Numbered from the stretch's first letter, positions 46,300-55,679 are shown. The stretch: DNA of 64,000 nt from Arsenophonus sp. aPb (GCF_029873475.1 NZ_CP123499.1:2542001-2606000), one strand, 5' to 3'. The notes: generated from the sequence alone by a model not told the origin. A program made the numbers and translations.

Positions 46300-49200
46300 A
46301 TGACAAGCATAACGAAACCTGCCTCATCAACAGTCTGGATGGCATCAATACTAGATTTTTCACAAAATGACAAAAAAAATCTCGAAAGTATCTTGAATAA
46401 GGATCCAGCGAATAACAAAACAAACCCACAAGAACAAATAAATAACGAACAAGCAAAACCAATAACTATATTGTCAAATAAAAATCAAGTTCAGCATAAT
46501 AGTGATACCCTCAGTTTAATTAATCAATTTATTAACCCACCACTATCAATAGCTATTGAAGAATTTGATAAGCTTGCCCATGATGAACAAAATCGACTGT
46601 TGCGTGCACTGTTAATTAAAGAAAAGATAATTAATCAAGAGGATAAGGCAATACCGCCTCGGGAGCTTGCTAACGGCGTTATTGATTATCTTGACCGTTA
46701 TGATTATAGCAAAGATAAGATAGCGGAGCTCGCCTACTTACTATTAAAACCTTTAGGAGAATATGGTAGCAGTAACGGTGAATCAGCGCCTTATGCACGT
46801 CAGCAAGCAGTTATTACCAACTGGCTGCAATACGCAATTTTTGGTATGCCTATTGACAACTGGCTGCTAGCACAGATAAAAAAATTTCAACCGCAGCAGA
46901 ATAGCTTTATTCAAGCGGCCACCATCACTGATAAACTGCAGCAAATTATAACAGCCGGGCTACCATTAGATAACTGGCGTTTAATGCAGACAGAACAGAT
47001 TAAATCGGCAGAGAATTTTCTATTACGCCATCAAGATCTGAAAAATGAACATTACAACCACATCCAATTAACTTTGCCCTATGCAGAAATTCGTGATTAT
47101 TATCAAGAACAGATATTAAATCGCATTCTGCCAACACTGATATTGCAACCTAAAACCGCAGATGAAAGTCAACGACTGCAAAAAATGGCGATTGATGAAC
47201 CAGAATGGGGCTATCTACATGCAGGTGCCGGATTACTGAGTGAAAGTGGTGCGGATTTAGATAACATGAGTCTGGATGAAATTATCGATATCGGTATGTG
47301 GCTTGAAACCTCAATATCGAAGGAAACAGTACCGGCTAGCTATGTTCACTATTTCAAATTACCGGCCATGATCCATTATGTCTTAACAAATAGTCATCAA
47401 GCGGGAGTGGCTGAGAGCGATAAAAAAGCGATGGCCTCCGTTTATCACGCTTATTTTGACCATTTAACCCAGCACCATAACAATAATAATCCTTTTATCC
47501 AACTCAGTAATTTATCACAAAACTGGCAAAGCCGGCCATCTCTGGCACGCCAGCAACTAAAAGAGAATGATATTGATGAAAGTTGGTTAAATAACTATCT
47601 ATATAAAAATAGTACGGTTGAATATCAAAACAGGCAGGGTGAGACGATATTATTACCCAATATCGATGCTGTTTTTGAAAAACAAAATCAACTCCTTGCC
47701 AATTTTTCAAAACAAACGGAACTGGCCTTGTTACCGCAGATTTTTAACTCACTTAAAGAAGCAGAACAGCGGTTTATTGAAAGTGCGAAAATTGAGCTGG
47801 TGAAAGCCGAATTTAATGCCCGCGACAGTATTCGGGGTGTTCCGCTGTCAGCATCAGCCTGGCAAGGAATAATGGCTGCGGGTGCATTAATTACACCGGT
47901 TCCCGATTCGATTGATATGCTTAAATGTACCTTTAACGGTGAAGAACGGATCTATGCATTACAAAAAGAGCCAAATACAAAAATAGGACGCTATAAACTA
48001 TCTCGGGTCGATAATAATAAAAATGACATCCTCGATCTGTTTCCTCATGATCCTGCAATTCGCACTGACAATGAGTATCAATTAAAATTTCATTCTGCAT
48101 CTTTGCTAAAAAAGACCGCTGAAAAACCGCAAGTCTTAATTGACAAACTAGCGACATTACATCGCGACAAATTAGTTAATAAGCTCCAGCAAGAAGGTTA
48201 TCAGGAAACCACGCGCCAAAAAGTCGATGCTTTTTTCTTGAGCCTTATTCCTTTCTATACGGTAATTACAGAAGCACAACAAGGGAATACCGGCAAAGCC
48301 GTTCAAGCAGCGCTGTGGGATATTGCCGGTTTTTTGCCTTTTATCGGCTTAACCGTACATATTGGCGGGCGATTTAGTATAGCCACAGGAGAAGCTGCTC
48401 TTAACGGACTGCAAACCGCATTAAAGCAGGCGACATTCCGCCAAGCATTAAGCGAAGGAGGCAAACAATTAATCAAATCTGGCATTCCTCATGTAGCAAA
48501 CAGCCTACCGCCCAATGTGGTAGCTAAATTAAGCACCGCTTTTTTGCGCAGCGCCGATCCAGGATTTGAGTTGCTAGCATCCGGGGGAATAAAAGGGATT
48601 AATGCGTTAAAAAAAGCCGCAAGTCAGTCAAAAATAGAAATCAGTGGATTAAACAAGCTAAGAAAAGCACTAGAAAAAAAGGCCTCTGATTTTCCGGTTA
48701 CGCCAACTGAGAAAATTGATATAGAAACCGCTTATCGGCCTGATCTGGCAAAAGAGGTTTCGGTCATTAACATCGGTCATGAACGGGGCAATGCCCTTTA
48801 TGTGCAGGTAAACCCGGCAACTAACGAGCCATTTGGCCGAAAATATCTGCGTGATGCAGAGGGTAATCTTGAGTTAGCGCCGGTTGCAATCGGCGAGCGT
48901 CTTTATCATCTCAGAACTCAAGGGCTGGGCGGATTGGGATCTAAAATGGCCGAGAGAGTTTGGGGAGAGCAAGACGACGTGCTAGAGCCATTAAGGAAAA
49001 TGTCACTTAATCAGCTAAGAAAAAAATTAGCACAATCACAAAATGGCAAAGGTATTTATATATACAGAAAAGATTTGAGTAATCTGGATGTCAGCCGTAT
49101 TTTTAATGAAAAAATCGAAATCTCCTCAATCGCGATTGATGACTGTAAGCTGTCTGAAATTAACCTAAAAAATGCTAATTTACATAGAGTTAGCCTAACT

Positions 49201-50889
49201 AAGAGTGTCCTAAATAAAGCTAATCTTATCGAAGCTAATCTTTCTAGGGTTAGTTTAGTACAAACTAACTTGGCTGAAGCCAATTTGAATAAAGCTGTTT
49301 TAGATACAGTTAATCTCGAATGGGGTTTTTTAGATCGAGCTAATCTAACTGATGCCAGCCTTAAAAATATTAATCTGAAGTATGCTAAGTTGCGTGAAGC
49401 AGATCTGACTGGGGTCACTATGGAAAATGTTATTTTGATTAATACTGATTTCACTAAAGCTAATTTAAGTCATGCCTCTTTGAAACAGGTATCTATTTTG
49501 GGCGCTAATTTCTCTGGCGCTAAGCTGGACAATACAGTTGATACTTTTACGCTTAAACTCCCTAAATGGGACGAGACTAACCTGGATCTTGAGCTGAATC
49601 ATTTTACCAATAGCAGAAACAGTATTCTAACTGCTATTGATAGTATTGATAATCAATATAGTGCGTTAAAAACCAAGTTAGCACTGCAATTAATTGACTC
49701 TCTTAACCGTCCTACAATTAACCTTACCCATGTCAGGTTACAGATGTTAGATATTTTAGCAAAAGAACCCTTTATAAAAAATCCAGCAATTAATCAGTTT
49801 GTTGACAAACTTATGGGTGACTTTTTAGAAAATAATGCATTGCAGCTACTCAGTAAACTAGAAACTAACCCGCAAATAACCAATATTTTTATCAAATATT
49901 TTGACCAAAAACCCGAACTGATGGTTTCAGCAGCATTTAATAGCACCTTTATTCAAACCATACTGGCAGCCCGAACAAAAGGAACTAATGAAGTCAAAAC
50001 CGCAGCGCAGCAATTATATAAAAAGTATTTGGATTTGCCCGCCATTCAGCAACAACTGCAACATGCAGAAATTCAGGGCATCTTTGGTAACTATGCTGGC
50101 CATGCAGACTGGGCAGATAATCAAGCGACAAATTATCTACTTTTGTCGCCAACTAAACCCGGCAGAGTATTACTGGTTGCTGAAAATGACCTCTATCAAA
50201 TGTTGCATCCTAATGAGGAAACAAAATGGAATAACATTTTCCTTTTTCAAGATGGCAAGAATTTAAGTCCAGCAGAATATAGTTTGCAACAGTGTTACAA
50301 GCAAGAATTTCCTCTTTTTGCCTCACCTTTCTCTTATAATTTGAATCAGTATTTATTTGATAACTTGATTGAAAGTTTAAATTTAGGAAACCGATTAAAA
50401 CCTCTATTCTTAAATGCCCAAAAATCTAACACCTTTGCCATAAAACTGGTATATGATTTTGATCACCAAGAGCTAAGCACAATCTTTTCTCGTGTGCTTG
50501 ATTTTGAACAGGGCTACATATTGAAAAATCAAAATTATAACCAGATTATTAATCTATACAATCTAACATCAAGTTCAAATAGAAAAAAAGCCGAACATCT
50601 CTTCTCGTTATCGACAGTTTTTACCCGTTATTCTTCCAGCGCTATTTTTGGCATCGAAGAGGATTCTCCTGTGATGCTGCGATATTATGCCTATGCTTTA
50701 CTAGAAAAAGCGCATAAACTTGATCCCAGCTTAATTGGTCAAAATACATTTAATGATTGGAAAAATCGTTTACTTGGTCAAAATGGCGCCTTCACTTGTA
50801 GCGCTATACTGGCTGATAAGATGACTATTTATGCTAACGAGCACTGCAAGCACACATTGCAAAAAATTATCCCACCAGCCTGGCGATAA
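46300..50889 (+). CDS. 1529-residue toxin/effector: toxin-like N-terminus, pentapeptide repeats and SopA/NleL-like HECT-type E3 ligase domain
   Basis: The ATG at 46300 follows AGGA at 6-7 bases; the frame opens at a TTG at 46273. There is no Sec signal; the polar Ser/Thr-rich start (MTSITKPASSTVW) fits a type III-secreted protein. Residues about 80-900 are helical, with RDSIRGVPLSASAWQG near 508 and a hydrophobic segment at about 642-690 (FFLSLIPFYTVITEAQQGN) like membrane-acting regions of large dermonecrotic-type toxins. Residues about 925-1078 are pentapeptide repeats (ANLIEANLSRVSL type). Residues about 1090-1529 resemble the catalytic part of SopA and NleL. The candidate catalytic cysteine is C1500 in GAFTCSAIL, with 29 residues after it, the same number as after Cys753 in the 782-residue SopA and NleL. 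The gene is intact inside a ruined prophage. Confidence 0.8.
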   Translation: MTSITKPASSTVWMASILDFSQNDKKNLESILNKDPANNKTNPQEQINNEQAKPITILSNKNQVQHNSDTLSLINQFINPPLSIAIEEFDKLAHDEQNRLLRALLIKEKIINQEDKAIPPRELANGVIDYLDRYDYSKDKIAELAYLLLKPLGEYGSSNGESAPYARQQAVITNWLQYAIFGMPIDNWLLAQIKKFQPQQNSFIQAATITDKLQQIITAGLPLDNWRLMQTEQIKSAENFLLRHQDLKNEHYNHIQLTLPYAEIRDYYQEQILNRILPTLILQPKTADESQRLQKMAIDEPEWGYLHAGAGLLSESGADLDNMSLDEIIDIGMWLETSISKETVPASYVHYFKLPAMIHYVLTNSHQAGVAESDKKAMASVYHAYFDHLTQHHNNNNPFIQLSNLSQNWQSRPSLARQQLKENDIDESWLNNYLYKNSTVEYQNRQGETILLPNIDAVFEKQNQLLANFSKQTELALLPQIFNSLKEAEQRFIESAKIELVKAEFNARDSIRGVPLSASAWQGIMAAGALITPVPDSIDMLKCTFNGEERIYALQKEPNTKIGRYKLSRVDNNKNDILDLFPHDPAIRTDNEYQLKFHSASLLKKTAEKPQVLIDKLATLHRDKLVNKLQQEGYQETTRQKVDAFFLSLIPFYTVITEAQQGNTGKAVQAALWDIAGFLPFIGLTVHIGGRFSIATGEAALNGLQTALKQATFRQALSEGGKQLIKSGIPHVANSLPPNVVAKLSTAFLRSADPGFELLASGGIKGINALKKAASQSKIEISGLNKLRKALEKKASDFPVTPTEKIDIETAYRPDLAKEVSVINIGHERGNALYVQVNPATNEPFGRKYLRDAEGNLELAPVAIGERLYHLRTQGLGGLGSKMAERVWGEQDDVLEPLRKMSLNQLRKKLAQSQNGKGIYIYRKDLSNLDVSRIFNEKIEISSIAIDDCKLSEINLKNANLHRVSLTKSVLNKANLIEANLSRVSLVQTNLAEANLNKAVLDTVNLEWGFLDRANLTDASLKNINLKYAKLREADLTGVTMENVILINTDFTKANLSHASLKQVSILGANFSGAKLDNTVDTFTLKLPKWDETNLDLELNHFTNSRNSILTAIDSIDNQYSALKTKLALQLIDSLNRPTINLTHVRLQMLDILAKEPFIKNPAINQFVDKLMGDFLENNALQLLSKLETNPQITNIFIKYFDQKPELMVSAAFNSTFIQTILAARTKGTNEVKTAAQQLYKKYLDLPAIQQQLQHAEIQGIFGNYAGHADWADNQATNYLLLSPTKPGRVLLVAENDLYQMLHPNEETKWNNIFLFQDGKNLSPAEYSLQQCYKQEFPLFASPFSYNLNQYLFDNLIESLNLGNRLKPLFLNAQKSNTFAIKLVYDFDHQELSTIFSRVLDFEQGYILKNQNYNQIINLYNLTSSSNRKKAEHLFSLSTVFTRYSSSAIFGIEEDSPVMLRYYAYALLEKAHKLDPSLIGQNTFNDWKNRLLGQNGAFTCSAILADKMTIYANEHCKHTLQKIIPPAWR

Positions 50890-51006
50890 ACGCTTCAAAT
50901 AGAGTCGCTTAGAAATAAATAAAATGGCATTGTTGGAAATAACAGCAATGCCTCAAATAGATTATCCAATCTATTTTTTGTTATACAGTAAATAGAATTG
51001 GATCTG

Positions 51007-51504
51007 TCAATTTTTATCATTTAACGAATATTCGGCAAAGCGGATCACTTCGTCACCGAGCCAGCTATTGAGCTGTTTTAGCTTGCTTTGTAGCGGTATT
51101 AGTTCATTGCGTACAAACACTTTGGCCGCTTTTCCCACATCACCAAAGCCACCAACATTACCGGGGATAATGCCCATAATTTGCGGCGGCACGCGGTGAG
51201 CGGCTAACATATCGTCCCAGCTCACATTTTTAATATTTAAAAATTCATCTTTGGCGGCCGCCTCCGATAACGGGATGGTCTGGATACCATCTTTTTTACC
51301 GTCCGGCGAATACAAAAACAGATTGCGAAAATTTCCCGGTCCTTTACTGCTTTTGAGCGCCTCGCGAATATTGTCAATATCCTGCGGCCTTTGAGAGGGA
51401 TTACTGATATAGAGGATATAACCGGCATGAGAGCCATTAAGATAATATTTGCGCCGAAAAAGCGTCGATGCTTCATTAAGTAATACCGCATACGTGACCG
51501 TGTC
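51007..51504 (-). pseudogene. P2 gpQ-like portal protein, C-terminal fragment
   Basis: The frame reads LLNEASTLFRRKYYLNGSHA near its start, then GPGNFRNLFLYSPDGKKDGI, SWDDMLAAHRVPPQIMGIIP and GNVGGFGDVGKAAKVFVRNE, which is the C-terminal half of P2-type portal proteins. An in-frame TAA at 51505-51507 and the absence of the N-terminal half show truncation. No usable start codon is evident. Its strand, opposite to the other phage genes, is normal for Q in P2. It joins directly to a lysC remnant on the other strand. Confidence 0.85.
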
Positions 51505-51508
51505 TTAT

Positions 51509-51670
51509 CCGGCGATACCCGCCCCACTACTGGCTGATTGCCTGCCACCTGTTATCGCGACACAAATGAGCTGGGGTGAAATGCTCATCTTAAATGAGGT
51601 TCTGCTAACGGTGATTGAGCAATGTAATTTAGATAAACAAGCTATTCGAGCCATTGAGCGTGAGCGCTAA
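51509..51670 (+). pseudogene. P2 lysC (Rz1-like spanin) C-terminal remnant
   Basis: The frame reads PAIPAPLLADCLPPVIATQM, SWGEMLILNEVLLTVIEQCN and DKQAIRAIERER before TAA at 51668-51670, like the Pro-rich spanin LysC that precedes gene R in P2. The N-terminus is lost at the deletion junction with the portal fragment. Confidence 0.65.
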
Positions 51671-51671
51671 C

Positions 51672-52096
51672 ATGAAAAAACTTGCTGAATTACGCCGCTA
51701 TCTGGCAGAGAAAATCGCCTACTTTATGGAAAACCCCGATAATCTGTCTCTGTTTGTCGAAACGGCCATATTGTGGCGACGATGGCAGCGTCGCTCTCCT
51801 ATGAATATCAATACACGGTGAATCTTATTGCTGAACGGTTTAGCGGTGATCAAAATATTCTGCTGGCCGTGATCGTTGACTGGCTAAAAAGCTATCAGCC
51901 GGAACTGTTGGCCAACCCGGATAAACGTCATGATGGATTTAAATTTGAAGCGGTGATCCACAATAATCAAACCGCCGATATTAGTATCGAATTAACGCTA
52001 ACAGAGCGGGTATTGGTAACGGAAAAAGAGGGCAACTATCTGGTTACCGCGATCCCAGAGCCCGCCGATCCCTTTAGCAATTGGTCATCACAATGA
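51672..52096 (+). pseudogene. P2 gpR-like tail completion protein, frameshifted
   Basis: The first frame MKKLAELRRYLAEKIAYFME, NPDNLSLFVE matches the start of gpR; the second frame from about 51763, GHIVATMAASLSYEYQYTVN, matches the middle and end (ELLANPDKRHDGFKFE, ISIELTLTERVLVTE). One lost A in GTCGAAACGGC (51757-51767) explains the shift and the span is 3n+2 bases. The stop overlaps the ATG of the gpS-like gene (ATGA), as expected for coupled tail genes. Confidence 0.85.
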
Positions 52097-52722
52097 ATGA
52101 TAAAGCGCTACTGCAATTCGATAGCATGCTGACGGTACTGTTAAAGAAATTAACGCCGGCTCAGCGTAAACAACTATCGCGCCTGATTGCCCGCGATTTG
52201 CGAATCAATCAACTCAAACGCATTCGCCGCCAGCAGAATCCTGACGGCAGCCCTTATGCCCCCCGCAAGGCTAGTTTTGTGACCGTATTGCGCGCGTTAC
52301 GTTTTCTCTGGCGAGGACAGCATCGGCAATTAAAAAACTGGCGTAGTCAAAAAACGGGACGTGGTGAAGTGATCACCGGTATTGATGTTGATAACAATCA
52401 AGAGCGCTCTTTTTATCGACGGGATATTGAACGTTTTATTGCGATAAAAAAAGAGCGAATTAGTCGCCAGCGTAAACATAAACAAAGCCGCATGTTTAAA
52501 AAACTGGCCAGTGCTAAATATTTACGCCGCGATGCCAATGATAGCGAGGCGGTACTCTTTTTTTCACCGCAAGTGACGGCAATTGCTGAAACGCACCACT
52601 TTGGTTTAACGGAAAAAGGGCGTTATCATCCTATTCGCTATCCAGCTCGACAGTTACTCGGTTTGACCCCCGCTGACATCGTCCATCTGGAAGATCAGAT
52701 ATTGGTTTTTCTCACCCATTAG
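52093..52722 (+). CDS. P2 gpS-like tail completion (virion morphogenesis) protein
   Basis: About 209 residues from ATG at 52093 (MNDKALLQFDSMLTVLLKKL). Family features are KRIRRQQNPDGSPYAPRK near residue 55, RMFKKLASAKYLRR and the C-terminal HHFGL and RYPARQLLGLTPAD. It is about 55-60 residues longer than P2 gpS (about 150), with extra charged sequence in the middle. The frame is intact although neighbours are broken. Function in phage tail assembly is known from P2; here probably useless. Confidence 0.85.
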   Translation: MNDKALLQFDSMLTVLLKKLTPAQRKQLSRLIARDLRINQLKRIRRQQNPDGSPYAPRKASFVTVLRALRFLWRGQHRQLKNWRSQKTGRGEVITGIDVDNNQERSFYRRDIERFIAIKKERISRQRKHKQSRMFKKLASAKYLRRDANDSEAVLFFSPQVTAIAETHHFGLTEKGRYHPIRYPARQLLGLTPADIVHLEDQILVFLTH

Positions 52723-52726
52723 CGCC

Positions 52727-53014
52727 TTAATGGCGTTTAATGGTTAAATCAACGCCTAATGCTTTCATTACTGCCAGAGTGGTTTTTAAAGTTGGGTTAC
52801 CTTCGTCACTAAATGAGCGATAGAGCTGTTCACGGGATAGCCCGGTTTGTGCCGCTATTTGTGTCATGCCCTTTGCCCGAGCCACTACACCGATAGCTTT
52901 AGCGATATAACTTGCATCGCCCGTTTCCAGCGCATCGGCCATAAAAAAGGCAATTTCTTCATCATCGACCAACGCCTCAGCCGGATCATAACTTGTTAAT
53001 TTTTTAATCATCAT
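52727..53014 (-). CDS. HigA-family antitoxin (HI1420-type)
   Basis: A 95-residue helix-turn-helix protein with the signature LTSYDPAEALVDDEEIAFFM and the HTH TQIAAQTGLSREQLYRSFSD, matching the downstream antidote component of HI1419/HI1420-type modules. The ATG at 53014 overlaps the end of the upstream toxin frame. It lies between S and V of the phage on the opposite strand, a typical place for an added gene. The toxin is broken, so this may be a solitary antitoxin or DNA-binding regulator. Confidence 0.88.
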   Translation of the reverse strand: MMIKKLTSYDPAEALVDDEEIAFFMADALETGDASYIAKAIGVVARAKGMTQIAAQTGLSREQLYRSFSDEGNPTLKTTLAVMKALGVDLTIKRH

Positions 53015-53320
53015 TCACCTCATCAATCCACTCTTTTGCTAATTTCTTAGCCAATAAAATATCGTTGGACTGTGTGCTTTTATCCCCACCGCATAACAAA
53101 ACAATAATTGTGTCACCGCGCTGTTGAAAATAAATCCGATAGCCCGGACCGTAATGAATACGCAGTTCGCTGATCCCTTCCCCGACCGGCGTAACATCGC
53201 CCGCTAATCCATTGCCAAGCGAAACAAGCGCGTGGCAATCAAGGTTCTCGCCCGGCGATCCCTTAACTTGGATTCCCAGGCATGAAAAACGGCGGTTTGT
53301 TTAAGTTTACGTTCTTTCAT
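53004..53320 (-). pseudogene. RelE/HigB-like toxin (HI1419-type), frameshifted
   Basis: From ATG at 53320 the frame reads MKERKLKQTAVFHAWESKLR, DRRARTLIATRL and then stops early. The continuation in the next frame, LGNGLAGDVTPVGEGISELR, IHYGPGYRIYFQQRGDTIIV, ends at TAA 53006-53004. Restoring one G (CTTGTTTCG to CTTGGTTTCG) gives one protein of about 105 residues; the span is 3n+2 bases. These toxins are RNA interferases. Loss of the toxin with survival of the antitoxin is the usual direction of decay. Confidence 0.82.
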
Positions 53321-53475
53321 GGTTAAATTGTGGTTTATAAACTACATCTCGGTCAATTTATTTCACTCTCATTATGCAACCTTATTTGTATCACACAAGA
53401 GACAATTGCCAACACATTGAGTGATCCGCCTCCGTTATGGCAGGCTTAATCTAAATGATTTTTGCCTGAGAACTT

Positions 53476-53871
53476 ATGCATTCTGCTCAATTATTACGTT
53501 TAATTCGCAATCTTATTCGTGTCGGAGTAGTGGTTGACGTCAAAGCGAAACAGGGCTGTCGGGTGAAAACCGGTAACCTGACCACCGATTGGCTAAATTG
53601 GCTTACCTTACGCGCCGGTTCAAGTCGCACGATGCACGCGCCAAGCATTGGCGAGCAAGTATTAATCTTATCCATCGGCGGCGAACTGACGACTGCGTTT
53701 GTGCTAATGGGTATTTTTTCCGACCACTACCCCGAGCCCACCGCCTCACTGACGGCTGATCATCGGGTTTATTCTGATGGTGCGGTGATTGAATATGAGC
53801 CGGCACTAGCATATCTTCTTAAATTAACAAAATTCCTGAGTATTTTTAATATATTCAGGAATAATGAATGA
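53476..53871 (+). pseudogene. P2 gpV-like baseplate spike protein, 3'-truncated
   Basis: The first about 110 residues match gpV: MHSAQLLRLIRNLIRVGVVV, TDWLNWLTLRAGSSRTMHAP, SIGEQVLILSIGGELTTAFV and SDGAVIEYEP. After about 53805 the frame runs into unrelated sequence (LAYLLKLTKFLSIFNIFRNN) and stops at 53871. The C-terminal trimeric spike helix is absent, so it cannot work as a spike. The breakpoint marks the loss of W, J, I, H and G. Confidence 0.88.
53832..53862 (-). terminator. terminator of the C45-type hydrolase gene
   Basis: ATTCCTGA (53832-53839) pairs with TCAGGAAT (53855-53862). Read on the minus strand it is followed by TTTTGTTAATTT. It lies 45 bases after the hydrolase stop. Confidence 0.65.
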
Positions 53872-53906
53872 TAAAATTAATATACTAAGATAGTTAAACT
53901 AAATTT

Positions 53907-55175
53907 TTATTTACTATTTACGTCAAAACAAACTTTAGTAAACTCTTGGATTTTTGGCGACCAAGTAGTGCCATAGGTACATCCTGCTCTTAGATCATGT
54001 ATTATGGCATTTGTGGTAACGAAAGCGTTTCCCTTGTAACCCTGCATTAATACTGGTTTAGAACGAAATAAATCTTTTAATGCATCAACACTTTTTTCTG
54101 GGCTATATATAGCACGTAATTTAGCCGTATTAAGCCGCCATAATGTATTTGCAGATAAATTATCAAACAACCGCCAATTACCTTGGGCATATTTTTGCAC
54201 CATCCATTTTTCTTCACCGATGGGATGATTGGTATGAACAATATAGCCCTTCTGTGTGCCATCAATCACTTTATTACCTTTATCTGTTATTTCTATGGTA
54301 ATAATTTGCTTATTTAAATCAACAAAGCTTGGTGAATATGCGCCGTTGGTTTTCAAATCAGTGAAAATAGCAGGGATTTTATAGACATTATCGTTTTTGG
54401 CAACGATTGCCATCAGAACCGCACTAATAGGCACACCATTTTTACCACTTCCTTGACGTAAGCCTTCAATAATATTTGTCGTGGTAGCTAATTTTTTCCC
54501 CATTACGATTGAGGTAAAGAAGGGCGTTGGTGCATGCACAATTAAGTCTGGGCTTTGCCAAATAGCGCCCCAACCAGAATATACTACATTCATATCTTGG
54601 GTTTGACCTAAAATACCATTTGACCATCCTATCGCGGTACATGCTGAACTATTTTTCTTCAGTTCAGCCATTTTTTTTAGCGCATTATCCGTTTCTGTTT
54701 GAATTTCCTTAGCGAATAAACCCTCTTCAGCCCAGGCAACCAAATAAATTTCGTCTAAAGTATGATTGGTTGCTGCTGCGAGTCCTTGCCAAAAACTAAT
54801 TAATTCAGGAAATTGTTTTTTTATAACATCAATATTTTTAAGAATAGTACGTTGGTCATTTTCTAATATTTGTTTTTTTACTAAACCAAGTTGCAGCTTG
54901 ATGTAATCGCCCATTACATCACTTTTAAAAACTTGCTTGTAACCGTTAACTATTTGTTTTCCGCCTTCTTTAGATAGACCTTCAAATGAAAGGACTGGTG
55001 TTTTTTTTTGAATAATATCTGTTGTGTTTGCATGATAATAATTACCTGTCAGATGGAATTCTGCTCCATTAAAAGCTTTAACAATATTATCATTTGCTAA
55101 AGCAAATTCAGCATTAAGTAAAATCGATATGATAGTTGCTAAATAAATTACTTTTTTCATATTATTTTTTTTCAT
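53907..55175 (-). CDS. secreted C45/choloylglycine-hydrolase-like Ntn hydrolase
   Basis: An exported protein of about 422 residues with a signal peptide (KKVIYLATIISILLNAEFAL, cleavage probably after ALA). AGAGGAA stands 7 bases before the ATG at 55175. The catalytic cysteine is probably in SSACTAIGWSNG (residue 179 from this start), the segment where peptidase C45 (acyl-CoA:6-aminopenicillanate acyltransferase) and conjugated-bile-salt-hydrolase relatives are cut to expose Cys as nucleophile. GYIVHTNHPI further on is also family-like. Substrate unknown: N-acyl amides or peptides are plausible. It sits between broken V and FI of the prophage, intact, with its own terminator. Confidence 0.78.
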   Translation of the reverse strand: MKKNNMKKVIYLATIISILLNAEFALANDNIVKAFNGAEFHLTGNYYHANTTDIIQKKTPVLSFEGLSKEGGKQIVNGYKQVFKSDVMGDYIKLQLGLVKKQILENDQRTILKNIDVIKKQFPELISFWQGLAAATNHTLDEIYLVAWAEEGLFAKEIQTETDNALKKMAELKKNSSACTAIGWSNGILGQTQDMNVVYSGWGAIWQSPDLIVHAPTPFFTSIVMGKKLATTTNIIEGLRQGSGKNGVPISAVLMAIVAKNDNVYKIPAIFTDLKTNGAYSPSFVDLNKQIITIEITDKGNKVIDGTQKGYIVHTNHPIGEEKWMVQKYAQGNWRLFDNLSANTLWRLNTAKLRAIYSPEKSVDALKDLFRSKPVLMQGYKGNAFVTTNAIIHDLRAGCTYGTTWSPKIQEFTKVCFDVNSK

Positions 55176-55679
55176 AAACATTTCCTCTTAAGCATTTATT
55201 AACTAAAAATGCTATCTTCAGAACGTGTTATAACAAAAGCTTGAATTTTTTATAAATGCTTAAAATTATCTCAGATTATCATTCTATACCCCATTATTTG
55301 TGTTAATTTATTTACGATTGAATTATTCATATATTCCTAAATAGATGGCAAAAAAGATTTATCACATTCTAACTAGTCATTGTTAGGTTTAATGAAAAAT
55401 AAATTATTATTTACATCGTTTTATTAGATGTAACATTTGGTTGAATAAAATAACATTATTATCTAATTATTTATTAATGACATTTAACACTAAAAGCTAT
55501 TAAATATATTATTACCCAATCAAAAATATGACAAAAAAACATTAATATATTTTAATTTAATTTAAGAAAAGCATTCATGCTAACTAGCGCTGGTAAGCAA
55601 TAGCTTTAAAAAATTAATAAGTTAAGACAAATAACTGCTGATATTTATCTTTCTTTATTTTTTAATTTTTGGAGTTAAC

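Noticed and set aside
49056..49454. 132-residue minus-strand ORF over the pentapeptide repeats
   Set aside because: A repetitive antisense shadow produced by the regular codon pattern of the repeats.
51237..51548. 103-residue minus-strand ORF beginning MAGNQPVVGRVSPD
   Set aside because: It is a shadow in another frame of the portal fragment; the portal frame has the clear family similarity.
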